Source: Azospirillum brasilense (GTDB lineage Bacteria; Pseudomonadota; Alphaproteobacteria; Azospirillales; Azospirillaceae). From it: DNA of 64,000 nt. Positions 55,414-64,000 of the stretch are shown one piece after another. How positions within the stretch are numbered: the stretch's first letter is position 1; each line of letters starts with the position of its first letter. Below the pieces are notes generated by a model. It saw only the letters and a list, made by a program, of their open reading frames with translations. It was not told the DNA's origin and ran no database searches. The position numbers and the translations under genes were made by a program. The stretch lies in assembly GCF_001315015.1 (NCBI RefSeq), contig NZ_CP012914.1, forward strand, positions 1,980,501-2,044,500. Direction: 5' to 3'.

Positions 55414-56526
55414 TCAGCCGCGGTAGTAGCGCTGCGGCACGAAGGGCATGGCGGCGACCTTGGCGGCCAGCGGCTTGCCGCGGACCATGAGCTGGACCGG
55501 CGTGCCCACGGCGGCGTGTGCGCGGTCCACATAGCCCATGGCGACCGGGGCCGAGGCGGTGGGGCCGAAGCCGCCGCTGGTCACCTCCCCGATCTTTTGC
55601 CCATCCGCGTCGCAGACGTCGGTGTGCTCGCGGGCCGGCTGGCGGCCTTCCGGCTGGAGGCCGACGCGGCGGCGCGGGGCGCCGTTGGCGAGCTGGTCCT
55701 TGATGATGGCATAGCCGGGGAAGCCGCCCTCCTCCCGGCGGCGCTTGGACAGCGCCCATTCCAGGCCCGCTTCGACCGGAGTCGTCGTCTCGTCGATGTC
55801 GTGGCCGTAGAGGCAGAGCCCAGCCTCCAGCCGCAGCGAGTCGCGCGCACCCAGCCCGATGGCCTCGACCTCGTCCTCGGCCAGCAGGGCGCGGGCGATG
55901 GTCTCCGCGTCGGACTTGTCGCAGGAGATCTCGTAGCCGTCCTCGCCCGTGTAGCCGGAGCGGGTGATGATGACCGGGATGCCGTCGAAGGTGGCCGGTA
56001 GGTAGCTCATGAACTTCATGGTGGCCGCTTCAGGGATGAAGCGCCCGAGCACCGCCGCGGCCTCCGGCCCCTGAAGCGCCATCAGGGCGAGATCGTCCAG
56101 CAGTTCCACCTCGGCCCTGCCCTTCAGCCGCTCGCGCATGTGGGCGACGTCGTGGTCCTTGCGGGCGGCGTTGACGACCAGGAACAGGTGGTCGCCGGCG
56201 TTGGTGACCATCAGGTCGTCCAGGATGCCGCCCTGCTCGTTCAGGAACAGCGTGTAGCGCATGCGCCCACGGGCCAGCCCTTTGATGTCGCCGGGAACCA
56301 GCGACTCCAGCGCGGCGGCCGGGTCCTCGCCGGTCAGGCGCACCTGCCCCATGTGCGACACGTCGAACAGCCCGGCCTTGGCGCGGGTGTGCTGGTGTTC
56401 CTTGAGGATGCCGAGCGGGTACTGCACCGGCATGTCGTAGCCGGCGAAGGGCACCATCTTGCCCTTCAGCTCCAGATGGAGGCTGTGCAGCGGCGTTGTC
56501 TTGAGGGACTCAGAAGCCTCGTTCAC
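55414..56526 (-). CDS. gcvT: aminomethyltransferase (glycine cleavage T protein)
   Basis: 370 residues from a GTG at 56524-56526 with GGAGG upstream. Folate-binding fold: MVPFAGYDMPVQYPLGILKE, LFDVSHMGQVRL, and SGYTGEDGYEISC. It moves the one-carbon unit to tetrahydrofolate. It is the first gene after the glycine riboswitch; the G of its start codon is part of a predicted hairpin (see regulatory entry). Confidence 0.96.
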   Translation of the reverse strand: MNEASESLKTTPLHSLHLELKGKMVPFAGYDMPVQYPLGILKEHQHTRAKAGLFDVSHMGQVRLTGEDPAAALESLVPGDIKGLARGRMRYTLFLNEQGGILDDLMVTNAGDHLFLVVNAARKDHDVAHMRERLKGRAEVELLDDLALMALQGPEAAAVLGRFIPEAATMKFMSYLPATFDGIPVIITRSGYTGEDGYEISCDKSDAETIARALLAEDEVEAIGLGARDSLRLEAGLCLYGHDIDETTTPVEAGLEWALSKRRREEGGFPGYAIIKDQLANGAPRRRVGLQPEGRQPAREHTDVCDADGQKIGEVTSGGFGPTASAPVAMGYVDRAHAAVGTPVQLMVRGKPLAAKVAAMPFVPQRYYRG

Positions 56527-56560
56527 GCGGGTCCTCCGACATAGGATCGCACAACCCGCG
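56526..56560 (-). promoter_or_regulatory. expression-platform hairpin covering the gcvT start
   Basis: On the minus strand, CGCGGGT (56554-56560) can pair with ACCCGCG (56526-56532). The stem includes the first base of the GTG start, and the GGAGG lies right beside it in the loop. This could hide the start site when the riboswitch is in one of its states. Confidence 0.45.
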
Positions 56561-56585
56561 CCGGAATTGACGCGAGTCCTGCCCC

Positions 56586-56806
56586 CTCTGTCCTGGACCT
56601 GAGAGATTCACCGGCGGGGTCCAACCCTCGACAACCGGTTTACTCCTTCGGTGAGCCGTTCCCCGCGATGCGCGGACCGGGCTGCTTTCCAGAGTTGCCT
56701 TATCCCCCTTGCGGTCCTTTTGCCTGAGAGTTTCCGGGGCGGTTGCTCCTTCGGCGCCACTGCCCGGCATCCGGTTTTCCGGTGGCCGGGCAATGATCTC
56801 TCCCGC
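56586..56806 (-). promoter_or_regulatory. tandem glycine riboswitch
   Basis: Two glycine aptamers in series on the minus strand. Aptamer I (56806-56711) is closed by GCGG/CCGC and has GGAGAG, CGCCGAAGGAGCAA and CTCTCAGGCAAAAGGAC. Aptamer II (56694-56586) is closed by CTCTG/CAGAG and has GGAAAG, CACCGAAGGAGTAAACC and CTCTCAGGTCCAGGACAGAG. These conserved blocks define the class. It normally turns on the glycine cleavage genes when glycine is high. Confidence 0.95.
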
Positions 56807-56831
56807 GAGGGATCGTCGGCTTGTGCCGTTT

Positions 56832-56859
56832 AACCTACCGGGACCTTTGCGAATGTCAA
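56832..56859 (-). promoter_or_regulatory. sigma70-like promoter of the gcv operon
   Basis: Read on the minus strand: TTGACA (56859-56854), 16 bases, TAGGTT (56837-56832). A start near 56825 would give a leader that opens just before aptamer I. Confidence 0.6.
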
Positions 56860-56887
56860 TCGGGGTTCGCTGGGGTCCCGGCGACGC

Positions 56888-57133
56888 TCATTTCAGGTCC
56901 AGATGGCTGCCGTCGCAGAAGGGCGGCTTCTTGGTCGCCTTGCAGCCGCAAAAGCGCGCCTTCATGGAGGTGGCGGGAGCGAACTTCATCGGCTCCAGCC
57001 CGGTGCCGGCGTGGCTGCCGTCGCACAGCGGCTGCTTGGCGCTGCGCCCGCAGCGGCACCACCAGTAGGTCTTGCCGGCTTCCAGTTCGATGATGATGGG
57101 TTCCTTGGTCGCGGCGACCGGTGCGCTGGCCAT
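56888..57133 (-). CDS. double CDGSH iron-sulfur protein
   Basis: 81 residues with two CDGSH motifs: CRCGRSAKQPLCDGSH (about 26-41) and CGCKATKKPPFCDGSH (about 62-77). Each three-Cys-one-His set binds a 2Fe-2S cluster. Tandem small forms are common in bacteria and their role is unclear, possibly redox or iron-sulfur transfer. No membrane anchor. It lies upstream of the gcv promoter and is separate from that operon. Confidence 0.92.
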   Translation of the reverse strand: MASAPVAATKEPIIIELEAGKTYWWCRCGRSAKQPLCDGSHAGTGLEPMKFAPATSMKARFCGCKATKKPPFCDGSHLDLK

Positions 57134-57154
57134 GAGATTCGCCCCCTTATCCGA

Positions 57155-57742
57155 TCACTGCTTCATCTGCGCCCGGTTGAAGGCCAGCTGCTCCGGCGTC
57201 AGCTGGAAGCCCAGGAAAATCTTCCAATCCTTGCCGTTGGCGTCCTTGGGCAGCGGGATCTTCGGCGCCAGTTCCTCGCGGCTGCCGGAGCGGAGCTTGC
57301 CGGCATCGAAGGTGACGGAGGTGTCGAACTCCGTCTTGGTGGTCGGCGCCTCCTCGCCCGGCTTGGCGACGGCGACGAAATAGCGGTAGTTCGCCGTGTT
57401 GCCCTGCATGGCCGGTCCGCGCTCCGCGATCAGGAAGACGTTCACGTTCACCGTGACGCCGTCGCTGGTGTAGTCGCAGTTGCCGGAATAATCGGCCAGT
57501 GCCGCGCGGGAGGTGACGTCCGTCAGGTCGCGCCCGCCGCCGTTGCGGAATTGGGTGACCTCCGCCAGATCGCGGACGATGGACACCTTCGGGCAGGCCA
57601 AGGCCGCGTCCGCCGCGGTGTTCGATCCGCCCCCGAGTCCGGAGCAGCCGGTGAGCGCCAGAACCCCGAGACTCGCGAATGCAAGCGCCCGCGGGCTTTT
57701 CCGGGCGGGGGTTCCTATATTACGGTCGCGGCGGCGGTCCAT
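57155..57742 (-). CDS. lipoprotein of unknown function
   Basis: 195 residues. Signal peptide with lipobox LALTGC at about 28-33. The mature part has [20 protein letters not shown] and [20 protein letters not shown], a pattern seen in envelope proteins of Rhodospirillales next to ispH. No catalytic motif. Divergent from ispH and 21 bases upstream of the CDGSH gene. Confidence 0.8.
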   Translation of the reverse strand: MDRRRDRNIGTPARKSPRALAFASLGVLALTGCSGLGGGSNTAADAALACPKVSIVRDLAEVTQFRNGGGRDLTDVTSRAALADYSGNCDYTSDGVTVNVNVFLIAERGPAMQGNTANYRYFVAVAKPGEEAPTTKTEFDTSVTFDAGKLRSGSREELAPKIPLPKDANGKDWKIFLGFQLTPEQLAFNRAQMKQ

Positions 57743-57876
57743 CGGTCTGGCCTAACGGTTGGAAGGGTGTGTTCTGCCACGACTTTAGAGAAGCGGTGGG
57801 GCCGGCACAAGGCCACGCCGCCGCTGCGACGAACGAACCCCGACACCCCCTTTTTCGAGACACCGGAACGACGCGC

Positions 57877-58854
57877 ATGACCCAGACGCCCCTGACCATC
57901 CTGCTCGCGGCCCCCCGTGGCTTCTGCGCCGGCGTGGACCGCGCGATCCAGATCGTGGAGGTGGCGCTGGAGCGGTTCGGCGCCCCCGTCTATGTCCGGC
58001 ACGAGATCGTCCACAACCGATTCGTGGTGCAGAGCCTGGAGGCCAAGGGCGCCATCTTCGTGGACGAGCTGGATCAGGTGCCCGACGGCGTGCCGGTGGT
58101 CTTCTCCGCCCACGGCGTGCCGAAGTCGGTCCCGGCGGCGGCGGAGCAGCGCGGCCTGTTCTACCTCGATGCCACCTGCCCCCTGGTCAGCAAGGTGCAC
58201 CGCGAGGCCGAGCGCCACTTCAACGAGGGGCGCCAGATCGTGCTGATCGGCCACGCCGGCCACCCGGAGGTGATCGGCACCATGGGCCAGTTGCCCCAGG
58301 GCGCCGTCGTGCTGGTGGAGACGGTGGAGGACGTGGCGAAAGTCCAGGTGGACGACCCGGAGAACCTCGCCTACGCCACCCAGACCACCCTGTCGGTGGA
58401 CGAGACGGCCAGCATCGTCGCCGCCCTCCAGGCCCGCTTCCCGTCCATCGGCGGACCGAAGAAGGAGGACATCTGCTACGCCACCACCAACCGCCAACAG
58501 GCGGTGAAGGCCATCGCGCCGAAGGTGGACGCCCTGCTGGTGCTGGGCGCGCCGAACTCCTCCAACTCCAAGCGGCTGGTCGAGGTGGCGAAGATCCACG
58601 GTTGCCAGCGCGCCCAGCTCGTCCAGCGCGCGGCGGACATCGACTGGTCGGCGCTGGACGGAGTCGCCACGCTGGGCATCACCGCCGGAGCGTCGGCCCC
58701 CGAAGTGCTGGTGGAGGAGGTCATGGAGGCCGCCCGCGCCCGCTACGCCGTGACGGTGGAGGAGCTGCGCACCGCCTTCGAGGACATCACCTTCAAGCTG
58801 CCGAAGTCGCTGCTGGACGGCGGCGTCGGGATGCGGAGCAAGGAAGAAGCCTGA
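57877..58854 (+). CDS. ispH: 4-hydroxy-3-methylbut-2-enyl diphosphate reductase
   Basis: 325 residues from the ATG at 57877; the longer frame is unsupported. The 4Fe-4S cysteines lie in [22 protein letters not shown] and the late CYATTNRQ segment; [15 protein letters not shown] and [11 protein letters not shown] complete the site. Last step of the MEP isoprenoid pathway. Its clustering with thrB and rnhA is conserved in alphaproteobacteria. Confidence 0.97.
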   Translation: MTQTPLTILLAAPRGFCAGVDRAIQIVEVALERFGAPVYVRHEIVHNRFVVQSLEAKGAIFVDELDQVPDGVPVVFSAHGVPKSVPAAAEQRGLFYLDATCPLVSKVHREAERHFNEGRQIVLIGHAGHPEVIGTMGQLPQGAVVLVETVEDVAKVQVDDPENLAYATQTTLSVDETASIVAALQARFPSIGGPKKEDICYATTNRQQAVKAIAPKVDALLVLGAPNSSNSKRLVEVAKIHGCQRAQLVQRAADIDWSALDGVATLGITAGASAPEVLVEEVMEAARARYAVTVEELRTAFEDITFKLPKSLLDGGVGMRSKEEA

Positions 58855-58904
58855 GGATGTGGAGTGCCATTGACCAGCGTCCCGAATCCCGGTAAGGCGC
58901 TGGC

Positions 58905-59888
58905 ATGGCCGTATACACCGAAGTCACCGACGACGAGCTGAACGCTTTCATCGCCCAGTACGATCTGGGCGCCGTCCTGTCCTGCAAGGGCATCGCGGAG
59001 GGGGTGGAGAATTCCAACTTCCTCCTGGTGACGGAGCGCGGCCCCTACATCCTGACGCTCTACGAGAAGCGCACCCGGCGGGAGGATCTGCCCTTCTTCC
59101 TGGGCCTGATGGAGCATCTCGCCGACAAGGGCATCGCCTGCCCGCTGCCGGTCCAGGGAACGGACGGGCAGGCGCTGCGCGAACTGTCTGGGCGCCCGGC
59201 GGTGATCGTTACCTTCCTGGCCGGCATGTGGCCGCGCCGCATCACGCCGCATCACTGCGCGGAGCTGGGGACGGCGCTCGCCCGTCTGCATCTGGCCGTC
59301 GCCGACTTCCGGATGGAGCGCCCCAACGCCCTGTCGCTGGACGGCTGGAAAGACCTTGTCGGCAAATGCGCTCCGCGCGCCGACGAGGTGGCCCGCGACC
59401 TGCGCGCGACGCTGGAGGCGGAGCTTGCCGCGTTGGAAGCCAACTGGCCCGCCGGCCTGCCGTCCGGGGTCATCCACGCCGACCTGTTCCCCGACAACGT
59501 GTTCTTCCGCGGCGACGGGCTGTCCGGCCTGATCGACTTCTACTTCGCCTGCAACGATTTCCTGGCCTACGACATCGCGATCTGCATGAACGCCTGGTGC
59601 TTCGAGGCCGACGGGTCGTTCAACGCCACCAAGGCGCGGATGCTGCTGACCAGCTACCAGAGGGTCCGCCCTCTGTCGCCGGCGGAGCTGGCCGCCCTGC
59701 CCTGGCTGTGCCGCGGCAGCGCCCTGCGCTTCCTGCTGACGCGCCTCTACGACTGGCTGAACCATCCGCCGGGGGCCTTCGTGCGTCCGAAGGACCCGCT
59801 GGAATATCTGCGCAAGCTGCGCTTCCACCAGACCGTCCGCGGGCTCGGCGACTACGCGCTCGACGACGGCGGCAGCTATCAGGTCTGA
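58905..59888 (+). CDS. thrB: homoserine kinase (APH-type)
   Basis: 327 residues. Aminoglycoside-phosphotransferase-like fold: GVENSNFLL nucleotide-binding loop, the catalytic [13 protein letters not shown] and [18 protein letters not shown]. This is the alphaproteobacterial form of ThrB, unrelated to the GHMP enzyme of E. coli. It makes O-phosphohomoserine for threonine. It begins 50 bases after ispH and ends 4 bases before rnhA. Confidence 0.95.
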   Translation: MAVYTEVTDDELNAFIAQYDLGAVLSCKGIAEGVENSNFLLVTERGPYILTLYEKRTRREDLPFFLGLMEHLADKGIACPLPVQGTDGQALRELSGRPAVIVTFLAGMWPRRITPHHCAELGTALARLHLAVADFRMERPNALSLDGWKDLVGKCAPRADEVARDLRATLEAELAALEANWPAGLPSGVIHADLFPDNVFFRGDGLSGLIDFYFACNDFLAYDIAICMNAWCFEADGSFNATKARMLLTSYQRVRPLSPAELAALPWLCRGSALRFLLTRLYDWLNHPPGAFVRPKDPLEYLRKLRFHQTVRGLGDYALDDGGSYQV

Positions 59889-59892
59889 CGCC

Positions 59893-60387
59893 ATGACGGA
59901 CAGCATGGACACCAACGGCGGCGGTGAGAAAAGCGCGCCGAAGGTCGTCGACATCTTCACCGACGGCGCTTGCAGCGGCAACCCCGGCCCCGGTGGCTGG
60001 GGCGCCATCCTGCGCTACAACGGGGTGGAGAAGGAGCTGTACGGCGGCGAGCCGGCCACCACCAACAACCGCATGGAGCTGATGGCCGCCATCCAGGCGC
60101 TGGAGGCGCTGAAGCGGCCCATGGAGGTGCGGCTCTACACCGACAGCGAGTATGTGAAGAACGGCATCACCCAGTGGATTCACGGCTGGAAGGCCCGTGG
60201 CTGGAAGACCGCCGACAAGAAGCCGGTGAAGAACGAGGATTTGTGGCGCCGCCTGGACGAGGCGAAGCGGCAGCACCGGATCGAGTTCCACTGGGTCCGT
60301 GGCCATGCCGGCCACCCGGAGAACGAGCGGGCCGACGCGCTGGCCCGCCAGGGCGTCGCCGACGTCCGGCAGGCCGCGCGGGGCTGA
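59893..60387 (+). CDS. rnhA: ribonuclease HI
   Basis: 164 residues. Catalytic carboxylates in [35 protein letters not shown] and ERADALAR; the basic handle [19 protein letters not shown] is present. It degrades RNA in RNA-DNA hybrids. N-terminal 15 residues are extra and low in complexity. Confidence 0.97.
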   Translation: MTDSMDTNGGGEKSAPKVVDIFTDGACSGNPGPGGWGAILRYNGVEKELYGGEPATTNNRMELMAAIQALEALKRPMEVRLYTDSEYVKNGITQWIHGWKARGWKTADKKPVKNEDLWRRLDEAKRQHRIEFHWVRGHAGHPENERADALARQGVADVRQAARG

Positions 60388-60497
60388 TCCGTCCGGCGAA
60401 CGGTGACCATCCTCAAGGGTTTGTGGACGGCGGACCCGCCATCCCGCTAGGCTCCCTCCGATAACGAACGACGAAAGATCGTTGGGAGGAGACCGAG

Positions 60498-62096
60498 ATG
60501 TATCCGCATTTGCGGAACGAAGCCCGCTGGGTGCTGCCCGAGGTGCTGGCCCATCAGGCCGCCGAACGCGGCGGCAAGACCTTCGTCACGATGATCGCCG
60601 GCAAAGAGAACGACGGCGACTCCATCACCTACGCCGAGGCGCAGGAGCAGGCGGGTCGCATGGCCGGCTTCTTCGCCGGGCTGGGCGTGAAGCCGGGCGA
60701 CACGGTGGCGGTGATGCTGCCGAACGGGCTGGACTTCGTGCGCGTGTGGCTGGGGCTGGGGCGGCTGGGCGCCGTCATGGTCGCGCTGAACACGGAACTG
60801 AAGGGCGGCTTCCTGGAGCACCAGCTTGAGAACGCCGGAGCCGCCCTGGCGGTGGTCGACGCCGCTCTGGCCGACCGCATCACCGACATCGCACCACGAC
60901 TGACCGCCTTGCGCGGGCTTGTGGTGCCCGGCGCCGTGGCGGGATCGCCGCACGCCGCGCTGGAGGGCTGGCGCAACGCCGCCCCCTACGACGGCCCCCT
61001 GCCCCGCGCCGGCGACGACGCCTGCATCATGTACACGTCGGGCACCACCGGCCTGTCGAAGGGCGTGCTGATGCCGCACGGCCACGGCTTCCTGTTCGGG
61101 CTGGGCTCCATCGACAATTTCGCGCTGACCGACGAGGACCGCTTCTACATCTGCCTGCCGCTGTTCCACGCCAACGGGCTCTACATGCAGCTCTACGCCG
61201 CGATGATCTCCGGCGGATCGGCGGTGCTGCGCGAGCGGTTCAGCGCGTCGGCTTGGCTCGACGACATCCGGCGCCACGGCTGCACGGTGACCAACTCGCT
61301 GGGCGCCGTCACCGCCTTCGTGGTAGCCCAGCCGCCGCGCCCGGACGACCGGGACCATCCCCTGCGCCTCGTCGGCGCCGCCCCCAACCCGGCGGACACC
61401 GAGCGGGTGCTGCGCGAGCGCTTCGGCGTCCGCGACGTCATCAGCCTCTACGGCATGACCGAGGTGAACATCCCGCTCTACGCCGAGATGGGCAAGCCGC
61501 GCCCCGGCACCTGCGGCAAGGTCTACGACCGCTATTTCGAGGTGGAGATCCGCGACCCGCAGACCGACATCCCGGTGCCGCATGGTCAGGTCGGCGAGGT
61601 CATGGTGCGCCCGAAGGCCGCCTTCGGCTTCCTGTCCGGCTATCACCGGATGCCCGACAAGACGGTGGAGGCGTGGCGGAACCTGTGGTTCCACACCGGC
61701 GACGCCGCGGTGATGGACGCGGAGGGCTACGTCACCTTCGTGGACCGCATCAAGGACTGCATCCGCCGCCGCGGCGAGAACGTTTCGTCCTACGAGGTGG
61801 AGACGGTGCTGTCGCGGCTGGAGGGGGTGGCGGAGGTCGCCGCCTACGCCGTGCCGGCGGGCATTCCGGGGGCGGAGGACGAGATCATGGTCGCGCTGGT
61901 CGCCGCACCGGGCGCCACCCTGACGCCGGAGGCCGTGGCGGCCTACGCCGAGCGTGAACTTCCGCGCTACGCCCAGCCCCGCTACATCGACATTGTGGAC
62001 GCCTTCCCCAAGACGCCAACCGCCAAGGTGCAGAAGGCGAAGCTTCGGGAACGCGGCGTGGCCGACACCACCTGGGACCGCACGAAGGTGACTTGA
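60498..62096 (+). CDS. AMP-binding acyl-CoA synthetase/ligase
   Basis: 532 residues. ANL superfamily: P-loop YTSGTTGLSKGV (179-190), LYGMTEVN adenine region, FHTGDAAVMDAEGYVTFVDR, KDCIRRRGENVSSYEVE hinge, and the catalytic Lys in KTPTAKVQK near 516. It activates a carboxylic acid as adenylate and makes the CoA thioester. Resemblance is to crotonobetaine/carnitine- and medium-chain acyl-CoA ligases. Substrate not known. GGAGG sits before the ATG. Confidence 0.92.
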   Translation: MYPHLRNEARWVLPEVLAHQAAERGGKTFVTMIAGKENDGDSITYAEAQEQAGRMAGFFAGLGVKPGDTVAVMLPNGLDFVRVWLGLGRLGAVMVALNTELKGGFLEHQLENAGAALAVVDAALADRITDIAPRLTALRGLVVPGAVAGSPHAALEGWRNAAPYDGPLPRAGDDACIMYTSGTTGLSKGVLMPHGHGFLFGLGSIDNFALTDEDRFYICLPLFHANGLYMQLYAAMISGGSAVLRERFSASAWLDDIRRHGCTVTNSLGAVTAFVVAQPPRPDDRDHPLRLVGAAPNPADTERVLRERFGVRDVISLYGMTEVNIPLYAEMGKPRPGTCGKVYDRYFEVEIRDPQTDIPVPHGQVGEVMVRPKAAFGFLSGYHRMPDKTVEAWRNLWFHTGDAAVMDAEGYVTFVDRIKDCIRRRGENVSSYEVETVLSRLEGVAEVAAYAVPAGIPGAEDEIMVALVAAPGATLTPEAVAAYAERELPRYAQPRYIDIVDAFPKTPTAKVQKAKLRERGVADTTWDRTKVT

Positions 62097-62116
62097 ACGA
62101 GAACCTATGCGCAATT

Positions 62117-62233
62117 CCCTCTCCCCTCTGGGGAGAGGGTCAGGGTGAGGGGGTTGCGCGTGGCGGAACGTCCGGCACAAGCGCAACCCCCTCACCGGCC
62201 CTGCGGGCCACCCTCTCCCCGGAGGGGAGAGGG
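62117..62233. repeat. palindromic repeat, copy C
   Basis: CCCTCTCCCC/GGGGAGAGGG hairpins at both ends (62117-62139 and about 62211-62233), and a perfect 15-base inner pair GTGAGGGGGTTGCGC/GCGCAACCCCCTCAC (62145-62159 and 62181-62195). It lies between two convergent gene ends. Confidence 0.9.
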
Positions 62234-62245
62234 CTAAAACCGCCC

Positions 62246-62728
62246 TTACAGCGCGCCCAGCACCGCTTCGGCCGAGGACACCTCGAACTGGCCCGGCTTC
62301 TCCACGGCGAGGTGAGTGACCTTGCCGTCCTTGGCGACCAGGGCGAAGCGCTGGCCGCGCAGGCCGAGGCCGTAGCCCGTGCCGTCCATCGTCAGGCCCA
62401 GCGCCTGGGTCAGCGCGGCGTTGCCGTCCGGCAGCATGGTGACCTTGCCGCCGACGCCGCTCTTCTCGCCCCAGGCGCGCATCACGAAGGGGTCGTTCAC
62501 GGCGAGGCAGACGATGTCGTCCACGCCCTTGGCCTTCAGGTCCTCGGCCTTCTGGACGAAGCCCGGCAGATGCTTGGCGGAGCAGGTCGGGGTGAAGGCG
62601 CCCGGCACCGAGAACATCACCACCGTCTTGCCCTTGAACAGCGCGTCGGTGGTGATGTCCTGCATCCCGTTGTCGGTCAGGTGCTTCAGCGTGACGGACG
62701 GGATGGCGTCGCCCACTTGAATGGTCAT
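62246..62728 (-). CDS. peroxiredoxin, Prx5-like
   Basis: 160 residues. Peroxidatic Cys49 in VPGAFTPTCSAKHLPGF; the rest, with VNDPFVMRAWGEKSG and GLGLRGQRFALVAKDGKV, fits the PrxV family. No glutaredoxin domain is attached. It reduces hydrogen and organic peroxides using thioredoxin or glutathione. It is 28 bases after the DsbD-like gene in the same direction. Confidence 0.94.
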   Translation of the reverse strand: MTIQVGDAIPSVTLKHLTDNGMQDITTDALFKGKTVVMFSVPGAFTPTCSAKHLPGFVQKAEDLKAKGVDDIVCLAVNDPFVMRAWGEKSGVGGKVTMLPDGNAALTQALGLTMDGTGYGLGLRGQRFALVAKDGKVTHLAVEKPGQFEVSSAEAVLGAL

Positions 62729-62756
62729 GTCTCCTGAACTCCCAATTTTTTGTGTT

Positions 62757-64000
62757 TCAGCTTTTGATCTTGCCGGACGCCCGGTCGAGCGCGTCGAGGA
62801 CGGCGCCCTCGGTCAGCAGTTCCGGAAGCGCGATGCCGTCCGGAGCCCCCGGACCATAGACGATGTTGAAGGGAATGCCATAGCGGCCGTGTCGGGCAAG
62901 GTAGCGGGCAATGGCCTCGTCCGGTCGGGTCCAGTCGGCGCGCATGGCGGTCACCGCCCCGGCGTCCTCCAGCCGCTGCGCGACGGTGCCGCGGTTCAGC
63001 ACCAGCTTCTTGTTCGCCTGACAGGTGATGCACCAGTCGGCGGTGACGTCCACGAAGACGGTGCGCCCGGCGGCCACCTGCCCGCGGATGGCCGCCTCGT
63101 CGAAGGCGACCCAGCGCGCCGCTGTGCTTTCGGCCACCGGAGCCGCCCCGGCGGAAGGGCCGAAGACGGCGGGAACCGCAAAGGCCACCAGGGCGAGCAG
63201 CCCGGCCAGCGCCGCCCCGGCCCAGCGCGCCGTCTCCGCCATGCGGCGGCCCAGCCACAGCGCGGCGACCAGCCCGCCCATCAGCACGGCGACGGCCAGC
63301 GCCGGCACCTCGCCCACTTGGACGACCAGAACCGACAGCAGCCAGAGCGCGGTCAGGGCCAGCGCCCCGCCCAGCACCCGGCGCAATGCGACCATCCAGC
63401 GCCCCGGGCGCGGCAGCAGGCGCGCGGCGCGCGGGAAAGCGGCGATAAGCAGGTAAGGCAGCGCCAGCCCGACGCCGAGCGCGGCGAAGATGGCAAACAC
63501 CTCCAGCGCCCCGCGGGCCAGCGCGAAGCCCACCGCCGTCCCCAGGAAGGGCGCGGAGCAGGGCGTGGCGAGCAGCGTGGCGAAGGCGCCGGTGGCGAAC
63601 TGCCCTCCCAGCCCCTGCCCCTCCGGCCCGCCCAGCCGGTCGGCGACGGCGCGTGGCAGCGGAAGCTCGAACAGGCCCCACAGGTTGGCAGCGAACAGGG
63701 TCACCAGGATGACCATGAAGACGAGGAACAGCGGCTGCTGGAATTGGATGCCCCAGCCCACGGCACCGCCCGCCGCCTTCACCGCGACCAGCGCCCCGGC
63801 GAGAATCAGGAAGGAGGTCAGGATGCCCGCCGCCGAGGCCAGGAAGCCGGCGCGCACCGCCGCGGGTGCCCGCCCGCCATGCTGGACGATGGACAGCAGC
63901 TTCAGCGACAGCACCGGCAGCACGCAGGGCATCAGGTTCAGGATCAGCCCGCCCAGCAGGGCGACCCCCAGCATGGCCAGCAGCCCCGTCGGAGCCGCCC
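62757..64000 (-). CDS. DsbD-family thiol:disulfide reductase (5' part outside window)
   Basis: At least 414 residues; the frame is open to the window edge, so the start and any N-terminal periplasmic domain are missing. Central membrane domain with about eight helices and paired Cys in LMPCVLPVLSLK and ATPCSAPFLG. C-terminal thioredoxin domain (last 120 residues) with active site DWCITCQANK. It passes electrons from cytoplasmic thioredoxin to the periplasm for disulfide reduction and c-type cytochrome assembly. An ATG at 63974 is internal to the first membrane helix. Confidence 0.92.
   Translation of the reverse strand, partial: AAPTGLLAMLGVALLGGLILNLMPCVLPVLSLKLLSIVQHGGRAPAAVRAGFLASAAGILTSFLILAGALVAVKAAGGAVGWGIQFQQPLFLVFMVILVTLFAANLWGLFELPLPRAVADRLGGPEGQGLGGQFATGAFATLLATPCSAPFLGTAVGFALARGALEVFAIFAALGVGLALPYLLIAAFPRAARLLPRPGRWMVALRRVLGGALALTALWLLSVLVVQVGEVPALAVAVLMGGLVAALWLGRRMAETARWAGAALAGLLALVAFAVPAVFGPSAGAAPVAESTAARWVAFDEAAIRGQVAAGRTVFVDVTADWCITCQANKKLVLNRGTVAQRLEDAGAVTAMRADWTRPDEAIARYLARHGRYGIPFNIVYGPGAPDGIALPELLTEGAVLDALDRASGKIKS

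Noticed and set aside
56510..56770. Open frame upstream of gcvT on the minus strand
   Set aside because: It runs through the two glycine aptamers, which explain the conservation better.

Overview
This is a GC-rich, gene-dense chromosomal segment from an alphaproteobacterium. It is most likely an Azospirillum-like member of the Rhodospirillales. That placement is an inference from base composition, a receiver-DUF3369 kinase, a ruvCAB-ybgC-tol-pal supercluster, a zapA-6S RNA-5-FCL arrangement and an ispH-thrB-rnhA cluster. There is no prophage, insertion sequence, rRNA operon or CRISPR array. The only tRNA is tRNA-Thr(GGT).

Signalling (1-9649). A periplasmic binding protein is translationally coupled to a HAMP/SpoIIE phosphatase, followed by an OmpR-type regulator. 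Facing them are a SiaB-like kinase, a SiaC-like (DUF1987) phosphoprotein and a histidine kinase. Next comes a receiver-DUF3369-histidine kinase, read towards siaB. Together they look like a Sia-type partner-switching module whose output is two-component signalling rather than a diguanylate cyclase. A divergent three-gene cluster of unknown function follows; two of its products are membrane-anchored coiled-coil proteins.

Metabolism and envelope (9700-24500). A two-hairpin guanidine-II riboswitch precedes a Gdx/SugE guanidinium exporter. Then come an SDR enzyme, OsmC, DUF2948, MurA, a GNAT and an EamA transporter. A surface-polysaccharide block follows: an AsnB-type amidotransferase, a UDP-glucuronate 4-epimerase-like enzyme, a GT4 glycosyltransferase, and WbpL-, WbpV- and WbpM-like proteins. 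The last three form a complete set for starting an O-antigen on N-acetyl-quinovosamine or fucosamine.

Cell envelope and recombination (24500-35600, mostly minus strand). In transcription order: yebC, ruvC, ruvA, ruvB, ybgC, tolQ, tolR, tolA, tolB, pal. ruvC is fused in frame to a DUF559 endonuclease domain through a palindromic repeat that is read as protein. Next to this are a YmdB-type phosphoesterase, 5-formyl-THF cyclo-ligase, a well-supported 6S RNA, zapA and a DUF4164 protein.

Central carbon (35890-42970). tkt, gap, class I fba, thiE and a TSUP transporter. No pgk lies between gap and fba. A lone HicB-like gene and two small unknown genes are there instead.

Right part (43000-64000). 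FadL-like porin, AcuI-like reductase, EpmA and EF-P, an inositol monophosphatase, an OmpA-like lipoprotein, and a non-flagellar MotA/MotB-like pair. The glycine cleavage operon gcvT-H-PA-PB sits behind a tandem glycine riboswitch. Then come a double-CDGSH protein, a lipoprotein, ispH-thrB-rnhA, an acyl-CoA synthetase, a peroxiredoxin and a DsbD-type reductase cut by the window edge. Four related GC-rich palindromic repeats (about 24.6, 31.8, 52.0 and 62.2 kb) are scattered through the window.
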